11,524 nt of DNA from JAMQKA01 sp033722415 (GTDB lineage: Bacteria > Bacteroidota > Rhodothermia > Balneolales > Balneolaceae). The notes under the pieces were generated by a model that was not told the origin of the DNA, did no database searches, and saw only the letters and a program-made list of their open reading frames with translations. Shown here one piece after another: positions 6,493-11,524 of the stretch (position 1 is its first letter; each line of letters starts with the position of its first letter). The stretch covers positions 1 through 11,524 of the forward strand of contig JAWVZC010000115.1 of the NCBI GenBank assembly GCA_033722415.1, in the 5' to 3' direction. Position numbers and translations under genes: made by a program.

Positions 6493-8274
6493 CTATTCTA
6501 CGGGATCCAGCACGGCCCCGGAAAGCCCGTCGATTTCGATGGTAATTTTGTTTTGCAGGTTAACATTGACCTTCTCTCCGGACAGCAGATCAATAAAATA
6601 GTCGGGGGTGTGCACAAACTGCGATAACTCAAGACCGAATGTTCGGTCCCTTTCAGACCTGTTGATCACCACAATGACCGGGTTTTCCCTGTTCCGGTGT
6701 CGTCCAAATATAAACAGGTCATCTTCACTGAGAATGTGCTTGTACTCTCCAGTACGAAGCAGTTCGTTGTCATTGCGGATCTCACCGAGCTTTCGATACC
6801 ATTCAAACAGGTCGCGGTCAAATTCATTTTTATCTGCCGGTCGCTCTTTACCCGGTATCGGATGTTCGGTTTCCTCTTCATACTCGAGGTCGGGCCACAG
6901 CATCGGCTTACGATCATCGGGGTCATCGGCGCCCCACATACCCGCTTCGGTACCGTAAAAAATCATCGGGGCCCCAATGTAGGTATATTGCAGCAATGCG
7001 ATAAGTTTCTGCAGTTTTCGCTCCATGTCATTGGGTTTGCGAACCTCAAATCCATCCTTCGGTAGTCCCCACCGGTCGAATTTTCGGCCTGCATTTACGA
7101 TAATGGAGGCCAGCCTGGGGGTATCGTGGCTCTCCATCAGATTTTGCATGACGTAGTTGGCTTCTTCGGGGTAGCTGTCCCGTATTTCATCCAGCCAGTT
7201 GCTGAAATCGGTAACCGTTATGTCGCGGTCGATCAGATAGGACTGTACCGCCTGGAAAAAGCGGTAATTCATGGCTGCATTGAACTGCTCGGCATTTATA
7301 TAATTGACGGCGTTTTCGGTCCATATTTCGGCCACTGTGTACGATTCCGGGTTTATTTGGCGCACCAATTCATGCCACTCGATCCAAAAATCCTGTCCCA
7401 CCTCTTCCGGTACGTCGAGCCGCCACCCGTCGATACCGTCTGAGGGATCCCCGTCCCCGTCGGGATCCATCCAGCGCCGGGTGATATCGAAAATATGTTC
7501 CCGTACCGGTTTTACCAGGGTTCCGTTCTGCGCCCGGAATTCGGGCAGGTCTTTTACGCCCCACCAGCTGTGATAGGCAAATTCGCTACCCTCGGTATGA
7601 TTAAATGAAATAACATCGTACCAATCCTTGAAATCGGAGTTCTCCTGGTTCCTCTTCAGGTCCCGGAATGCCCAAAAGTCGCTTCCGGAGTGGTTGAATA
7701 CCCCGTCGATAATGATTTTCATCCCCCGGTTGTGCACTTCTTCGATAAGCTCCAGGAACAGCTTGTCCGCCGAAGTCCACTGCCAGGTATCGGGATCACT
7801 GGGATCCTCCTGCTGCATAATCGCCTCATCTCCTTCCGGGTCGGGTCCGAAAAACCGATCGATATGATGATAGTAGCTGGTGTCGTACTTATGGAGTGAA
7901 ACGGCATCAAACACCGGGTTCAGGTATATTCCGCCAATTCCCAGCTCCTCCAGGTAATCCAGTTTGTCGATAATCCCCTGCAGGTCACCTCCGTACCGGC
8001 GGTGGAATACGCTGTCCCGAAATTTTGGTCCCATCTTTTTTTCCCATTCGTCGCGATGGTACCAGTCGCCTGTCCATTCTTTTACATGCCAGCCCTTGGG
8101 TCCGCCTACCCGTTCGGCGGTGGGATCATTAGAGGGATCACCGTTGCGAAACCGCTCGGGAAAAATCTGGTACCAAATCACGTGTTTGGCCCACTCCGGG
8201 GTATGATACGGCACATGGTCGCGGGTCTCTTTGACCGTGATATTCCTGCTGGGATGCTGCATCATTTGCTGCAT
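6493..8274 (-). CDS. Cytoplasmic GH13 alpha-glucan hydrolase (neopullulanase/cyclomaltodextrinase/alpha-glucosidase type)
   Basis: This is a 593-residue alpha-amylase-family enzyme with no signal peptide, so it should act on maltodextrins inside the cell. The barrel starts near residue 32 (VIWYQIFPERFRNGD). Conserved regions are I, DGVFNH (190-195); II, GWRLDVPEE with nucleophile Asp287; III, VAEIW with acid/base Glu316; IV, ESHD with His383-Asp384. The aspartate-rich loop DPDGDGDPSDG (270-280), just before region II, looks like a calcium site. A C-terminal beta-sandwich follows from about residue 500. There is no N-terminal CBM34-like domain as in classical neopullulanases, so the subfamily and product remain open. 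The protein is acidic. It follows pfkA by 89 nt and precedes the thioredoxin-like gene by 15 nt. It could supply maltose for the phosphorylase. Confidence 0.9.
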   Translation of the reverse strand: MQQMMQHPSRNITVKETRDHVPYHTPEWAKHVIWYQIFPERFRNGDPSNDPTAERVGGPKGWHVKEWTGDWYHRDEWEKKMGPKFRDSVFHRRYGGDLQGIIDKLDYLEELGIGGIYLNPVFDAVSLHKYDTSYYHHIDRFFGPDPEGDEAIMQQEDPSDPDTWQWTSADKLFLELIEEVHNRGMKIIIDGVFNHSGSDFWAFRDLKRNQENSDFKDWYDVISFNHTEGSEFAYHSWWGVKDLPEFRAQNGTLVKPVREHIFDITRRWMDPDGDGDPSDGIDGWRLDVPEEVGQDFWIEWHELVRQINPESYTVAEIWTENAVNYINAEQFNAAMNYRFFQAVQSYLIDRDITVTDFSNWLDEIRDSYPEEANYVMQNLMESHDTPRLASIIVNAGRKFDRWGLPKDGFEVRKPNDMERKLQKLIALLQYTYIGAPMIFYGTEAGMWGADDPDDRKPMLWPDLEYEEETEHPIPGKERPADKNEFDRDLFEWYRKLGEIRNDNELLRTGEYKHILSEDDLFIFGRHRNRENPVIVVINRSERDRTFGLELSQFVHTPDYFIDLLSGEKVNVNLQNKITIEIDGLSGAVLDPVE

Positions 8275-8363
8275 AGGGTAATCTGCTTATTTCTGTTGAG
8301 TAAATAGTCGTTTTTTAAAGGGGTTCCCTTTCTTATTTTCGACCAATTTACATATATAACGAA

Positions 8364-9353
8364 TTAAATAGATACGATGTCTGCGATTTTTAATAAATCC
8401 TCATCAATGGTATGGGTTTCTTTTATGGCATTGTCAAGGTCAGTGTAGGAAATTTTATAATTTTGCACCCCGACCATGATGCCCCGTTTCCCCTCCAGTA
8501 ACGCTTCAACCGCACTTACCCCCAGCCTGCTGGCCAGCACCCGGTCGGCACAGGTTGGCCGGCCACCCCGCTGTATGTGCCCCAGCACGGTAACCTTAAT
8601 CTCGTACTGTTGCCCGAATTTCTGCTTTACCTGGTCGGCCAGTTCAAAAATGCTGCCCGATTTTTCCCCTTCGGCCACCACGACCAGCCGGGAGGTTTTG
8701 TTTCGCCGCGAGCTTAGTTCCAGCGACTGTATCAGCTTGTCCATACCGCGATCCTTTTCGGGGATCAGGATCTCCTCGGCGCCGGCTGCTATACCGGAGT
8801 GAATGGCTATATAGCCCGAATCGCGTCCCATAACTTCTATAAAAAACAGTCTGTTGTGCGAGGTGGCCGTATCGCGAATCTGGTCCACCGCTTCCACCAC
8901 GGTGTTTGTGGCGGTATCGAACCCGATTGTAAAATCCGTACCGTAGATGTCGTTATCAATGGTGCCGGGAATGCCGATTACCGGGTAATCGTGTTCTTCA
9001 CCGAATATGTGAGCCCCCTCGAAGGTACCGTCACCGCCAATGACCACCAGAGCTTCTATGCCCCGCTTCATGAGGTTTTGATGGGCCCGTTTCCGGCCGT
9101 CTTTGGTTTTGAAGTGCTCGCATCGGGTCGATTTCAGGATCGTCCCTCCCTGGTGAACGATATGCTTTACCGAACCGGCTTCCATCCGGTACATATCATT
9201 TTGAATGAGACCTTCGTACCCTTCCCTGATACCGTAGGGGGTCACGTCGTAATAGATGCATGCGCGCACCACCGCGCGTATGGCGGCGTTCATTCCGGGT
9301 GAGTCGCCCCCGGAAGTTAGCACACCGATTTTTTGGAACATTTGTTCAGACAT
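8364..9353 (-). CDS. pfkA: ATP-dependent 6-phosphofructokinase
   Basis: The product phosphorylates fructose-6-phosphate to fructose-1,6-bisphosphate, the committing step of glycolysis. It has 329 residues, close to the 320 of E. coli PfkA. The ATP site begins GVLTSGGDSPGMNAAIRAVVR (residues 10-30) and continues with IGGDGT (105-110). GIPGTIDND (127-135) carries catalytic Asp133; Gly130 there, instead of the Lys found in pyrophosphate-dependent enzymes, points to ATP as donor. MGRDSGYIA (175-183) and LGHIQRGG (258-265) bind the sugar phosphate. The start is ATG 9353, 46 nt after the TPR gene's stop, without a clear promoter in the gap, so it may be transcribed from upstream. Functionally it takes up the glucose-6-phosphate produced by the maltose genes at the other end of the window. 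Confidence 0.96.
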   Translation of the reverse strand: MSEQMFQKIGVLTSGGDSPGMNAAIRAVVRACIYYDVTPYGIREGYEGLIQNDMYRMEAGSVKHIVHQGGTILKSTRCEHFKTKDGRKRAHQNLMKRGIEALVVIGGDGTFEGAHIFGEEHDYPVIGIPGTIDNDIYGTDFTIGFDTATNTVVEAVDQIRDTATSHNRLFFIEVMGRDSGYIAIHSGIAAGAEEILIPEKDRGMDKLIQSLELSSRRNKTSRLVVVAEGEKSGSIFELADQVKQKFGQQYEIKVTVLGHIQRGGRPTCADRVLASRLGVSAVEALLEGKRGIMVGVQNYKISYTDLDNAIKETHTIDEDLLKIADIVSI

Positions 9354-9399
9354 AGTTCAACGATTCTGCAGATTGTTAGGTGTTAAATAGATGAGTTTC

Positions 9400-10158
9400 C
9401 TATAAATTGGTTAACAGGTTCCTGCACTTCTGCTGAAAGCCGTCATCATCGGGTGTTATTGGTTCTAACCCAAGGGCCTGGCGACAAGTGTCAGCGGCTT
9501 TATCGATCTTCCCGACATGCCGGTAAACCCGGGCCAGATCGAAGTAATAGATGATAAGATCCGGTTCAAGTTCAACGGCCTTTTCAAGAAACTGCACGGC
9601 CTTTTCTTCGCTGGCATCCGGTATACCGCCAAACAGCGTGTTAGCCGCCAGCCGCTCGGCAAAACCGAGGTTGGCCAGTTTGAAATGCAGTCGTCCCAGT
9701 ACGTGCCATGCCCCCGCGTGAGTGCTGTCACTGGCAATTGCCCGCTCGGCATATTTTTTTATTTCACGTGAAGCACTGACCCGTTCGTTGGGTCCGGAGA
9801 TCATCGCTTTCCTGCCCAGGGCGGCAGCCAATACAAAGTTCGAATTGGTATCAGTTGAATCGACAGCCATTGCCTTCCGGGCACGGGCAATACCTTTCTC
9901 GTAATACTGTTTCTGACGTTCTTCGCTATCGAAGCGATACCCGATGCGTACAAACAAAAAAGCGGATCGCCAGAGTGATTTGTAATGTGCGGGATTCTGT
10001 TTCAAAATTGCGTTGTACCGTTCCAGAGCTTCTTTTTCCTGGTAGTTGCGATATAACGAGTCTGCAAGCGACAAGGTTTGTTGCGGTACCTCATCCTGCG
10101 CCACTGCACTACCTACAATGGCGGATATCAACATGGAAAGAAACACAGCCTTCTTCAC
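9400..10158 (-). CDS. Exported TPR protein resembling the RMDN family
   Basis: The product has 252 residues with a signal peptide (MKKAVFLSMLISAIVGSAVA, likely cut before Gln21), so it works in the periplasm or is secreted. The remainder is helical TPR repeats, roughly at 30-56, 84-102, 131-146, 147-162, 185-198 and 202-234. The order of features - SLWRSAFLFVR near 61, REIKKYAERAIASD near 131, AWHVLGRLHFKLANL near 150, AERLAANTLFGGIPDAS near 167, and a final EKAVQFLEKAVELEP - resembles eukaryotic regulator of microtubule dynamics (RMDN/FAM82) proteins as I recall them. The function in bacteria is unknown. The start is GTG at 10158; the frame upstream offers no ATG, and the signal peptide begins right there. 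It is 46 nt ahead of pfkA. Confidence 0.85.
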   Translation of the reverse strand: MKKAVFLSMLISAIVGSAVAQDEVPQQTLSLADSLYRNYQEKEALERYNAILKQNPAHYKSLWRSAFLFVRIGYRFDSEERQKQYYEKGIARARKAMAVDSTDTNSNFVLAAALGRKAMISGPNERVSASREIKKYAERAIASDSTHAGAWHVLGRLHFKLANLGFAERLAANTLFGGIPDASEEKAVQFLEKAVELEPDLIIYYFDLARVYRHVGKIDKAADTCRQALGLEPITPDDDGFQQKCRNLLTNL

Positions 10159-10412
10159 GATGATTGTGCAACCCTGTTTTAAAAATGAACGGAATATAAG
10201 AAAATAAGTTGTAATACTAGAATGGTTGCTTATGCCTCCCTGTGAGCATGGAAAAGCGCATTAACGGGATTATTTACGAAGTAATAACGTACGAGATTAC
10301 TCCATTGATATCGTTTCACCTATCGCTAAGACTTGAATGCCGGTGCAACGGCTGCGAGATCCGGACGTGCACTTCCTTGTTCCTGCAACGACTGCTCAAA
10401 ATATCCCGACAT

Positions 10413-10436
10413 GTCTTCCCGCGCTATGGGAATGAC
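10413..10436. repeat. Imperfect inverted repeat, REP-like
   Basis: GTC-TTCCC, a 7-nt loop (gcgctat), then GGGAA-T-GAC form an 8-bp stem with one bulged T. The pattern is reminiscent of the GTCATTCCC...GGGAATGAC type of dispersed intergenic repeat seen in many bacteria. Whether it recurs in this genome cannot be told from one window. Confidence 0.4.
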
Positions 10437-10484
10437 GCCTTGATCCCGTCAAAATTCCTGGTGTATAATACGGGTTGAGTGGAC

Positions 10485-10505
10485 TGCCGGAAAGACGTAC
10501 CGGCA
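10485..10505. repeat. Inverted repeat TGCCGG-N9-CCGGCA
   Basis: This is a perfect 6-bp GC-rich stem with a 9-nt loop, 46 nt past the ispG stop in the direction of transcription. It could act in termination or mRNA 3' protection, but no run of T follows on the minus strand, so it is not a standard intrinsic terminator. Confidence 0.4.
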
Positions 10506-10515
10506 ATCAGCTACT

Positions 10516-10527
10516 CCTGCATGCAGG
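10516..10527. repeat. 12-bp perfect palindrome CCTGCATGCAGG
   Basis: A perfect palindrome 24 nt after the ispG stop, followed at once by the stem at 10485-10505. As RNA it could form only a tight hairpin with a minimal loop; as DNA it could be a protein-binding site. No role is shown by the sequence. Confidence 0.35.
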
Positions 10528-10550
10528 TCGGGTGATACACGGACACCGGA

Positions 10551-11524
10551 TCACTCTTCCATTTTCGAGCCCTCTTTTTCCTCCTGTTTCTGCCCGTTCG
10601 ATTTGGAATAGTTGCGTACTACGTAATCGTCCAAAATTTTACGGAACTCCCTGCCGATACCTTCACCACGCAGCGTCGTATAGTGTTCCCCGTCCATGTA
10701 GACCGGTGCCGCCGGTTCCTCAAAGGTTCCGGGCAAAGATATGCCGATATTGGCATTGCGCGATTCGCCGGGACCGTTCACCACACACCCCATGACGGCC
10801 ACATCCATCTCCTCTACACCGGGATACATCTCCCGCCAGACCGGCATCATTTCACGGAGATATTCCTGTATCTCGTCGGCCAGTTCCTGGAAATAGGTGC
10901 TGTTGGTACGCCCACACCCGGGACACGCAGTTACCTGGGGAATGAAATTACGTATACCGAGCGACTGTAGTATCTGCTGGCAAACGCGGACCTCCTCGGC
11001 CCGGTCGCCGCCCGGTTTGGGGGTCAGCGAAACCCGTATGGTATCGCCGATTCCCTCCTGCAGGAGAACCGAAAGGGCTGCTGAACTGGCTACGACACCC
11101 TTCATGCCCATACCGGCTTCGGTCAACCCTACATGCAGGGGATAATCCGTAATTTCAGCAATACGGCGATACACAGTAATCACATCCTGCACACCACTCA
11201 TTTTGCAGCTGATAATAATTTTATTTGATGCCAGGCCCACTTCCTCGGCCAGGTCGGCCGATCGCCGGGCGCTCTCCACCATCGTATCCAGCATAACCTC
11301 TTTCGAGGATTTCGGTTTTTCCCGCTCGTTATTTTCATCCATCTTTTGGGCAAGCAATTGCTGGTCCAGCGACCCCCAGTTCACCCCGATACGCACCGGC
11401 TTGTCATACGTGATTGCCTGTTCCACGATCGTGCAAAAATTCTCATCGCGCTGGCGGGTTCCCACATTCCCGGGGTTAATCCTGAACTTGGCCAGGGCCT
11501 GTGCCATCTCCGGGTAGGCGGGCA
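10551..11524 (-). CDS. ispG: 4-hydroxy-3-methylbut-2-enyl diphosphate synthase (IspG/GcpE), N-terminus outside window
   Basis: The product performs the penultimate step of the MEP isoprenoid pathway, reducing the cyclic diphosphate MEcPP to HMBPP with a [4Fe-4S] cluster. At least 323 codons are present; the frame runs open through the right edge, so the internal Met at 11507 is not the start, and PAYPE is read before it. FRINPGNVG, VRIGVNWGSLDQQLL, HVGLTEAGMG and GDTIRVSLTPKPGGD are family motifs. The cluster ligands are the two cysteines of CPGCGR and the one in MGCVVNGPGESRNANIG (195, 198 and 241 counted from that Met), with the adjacent Glu248. The C-terminus ends in a short lysine/glutamate-rich tail. 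The sequence resembles the compact alphaproteobacterial form and not the long Bacteroidota form with a large insertion. No terminator is obvious downstream. Confidence 0.95.
   Translation of the reverse strand, partial: PAYPEMAQALAKFRINPGNVGTRQRDENFCTIVEQAITYDKPVRIGVNWGSLDQQLLAQKMDENNEREKPKSSKEVMLDTMVESARRSADLAEEVGLASNKIIISCKMSGVQDVITVYRRIAEITDYPLHVGLTEAGMGMKGVVASSAALSVLLQEGIGDTIRVSLTPKPGGDRAEEVRVCQQILQSLGIRNFIPQVTACPGCGRTNSTYFQELADEIQEYLREMMPVWREMYPGVEEMDVAVMGCVVNGPGESRNANIGISLPGTFEEPAAPVYMDGEHYTTLRGEGIGREFRKILDDYVVRNYSKSNGQKQEEKEGSKMEE

Larger units (their letters stand above)
10159..10550. other. 392-bp spacer with small inverted repeats, no convincing gene
   Basis: Between ispG and the TPR gene I see no recognisable protein or tRNA. 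The left part (about 10159-10320) is AT-rich and should hold the promoter of the TPR gene, although I find no good TTTG/TAnnTTTG pair. The right part has coding-like base composition and three short inverted repeats, listed separately. In the frame of ispG, minus strand, only one stop (10449-10451) interrupts about 73 codons before TAG at 10326-10328; this includes a 28-codon ATG-initiated frame from 10412. I recognise neither stretch. It may be a decayed gene tail or an intergenic repeat element. Confidence 0.5.

Noticed and set aside
8311..8340. Hairpin AAAGGG-GTT-CCCTTT with flanking T runs between pfkA and the GH13 gene, as a possible terminator
   Set aside because: The stem is only 6 bp and half A/T. 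On the minus strand, where the genes are read, it is followed by A residues and not T, so it cannot be an intrinsic terminator for pfkA. There is no plus-strand gene for it to end.
8799..9302. Plus-strand open frame (167 codons) opposite pfkA
   Set aside because: It is antisense to highly conserved pfkA motifs and has no recognisable domain.
10321..10370. TTCAAGTC sequence on the minus strand near 10330-10340 as the T-loop of a tRNA
   Set aside because: The flanking bases do not form a T stem, and no acceptor, D or anticodon arm can be drawn.
10242..10478. Plus-strand open frame of 78 codons starting with GTG (ATG at 10248) in the ispG-TPR spacer
   Set aside because: No recognisable motif, odd composition rich in Cys and Ile, no ribosome-binding signal, and it runs through the REP-like inverted repeat. 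It is the only plus-strand frame not covered by a minus-strand gene, but nothing supports it as real.

Overview
The window is an ordinary-looking, gene-dense chromosomal segment in which every convincing gene lies on the minus strand. Reading in the direction of transcription (from high to low coordinates) the order is: ispG (3' part only), an exported TPR protein, pfkA, a cytoplasmic GH13 alpha-glucan hydrolase, a membrane-anchored thioredoxin-fold protein without redox cysteines, pabC, pabB, a LacI/CcpA-type regulator, pgmB (beta-phosphoglucomutase), and mapA (GH65 maltose phosphorylase, cut by the left edge). There are no rRNA or tRNA genes, transposases, CRISPR arrays or phage genes that I can support.

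The source is most likely a Bacteroidota-related bacterium of the Balneolota/Rhodothermota kind. The clues are roughly 50% GC, starts without clear Shine-Dalgarno sequences, TTTG-N19-TA..TTG promoter-like sequences, a TlpA-like protein and the PabB-PabC pair. Some proteins, notably the GH13 enzyme, are acidic, which would suit a moderately halophilic host. This assignment is inference; no marker gene settles it.

Region by region: (1) 1-2602 is a maltose-use module. Maltose phosphorylase splits maltose with phosphate into glucose and beta-glucose-1-phosphate, and PgmB turns the latter into glucose-6-phosphate. The 142-bp gap upstream of pgmB carries a perfect 16-bp palindrome of the LacI/CcpA (cre) type. 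(2) 2645-3702 is the LacI-family regulator, with a second, degenerate copy of the same operator just upstream of its own start, so autoregulation is likely. (3) 3716-6477 holds pabB, pabC and the thioredoxin-like gene, packed with gaps of 10 nt or less or an 8-nt overlap. (4) 6493-9353 holds the GH13 enzyme and 6-phosphofructokinase; together with region 1 they make a route from maltodextrin to glycolysis. (5) 9400-10158 is a secreted or periplasmic TPR protein resembling the RMDN family known from eukaryotes. (6) 10159-10550 is a 392-bp spacer with several small inverted repeats and no convincing gene. (7) 10551-11524 is the C-terminal three quarters or so of IspG, in a form that looks alphaproteobacterial rather than like the long Bacteroidota form.

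I found no clear new multi-gene system. The points most worth a second look are the cysteine-less TlpA-like protein inside the sugar/folate cluster, the RMDN-like protein, the IspG type, the paired cre-like operators, and the hairpin-rich spacer.
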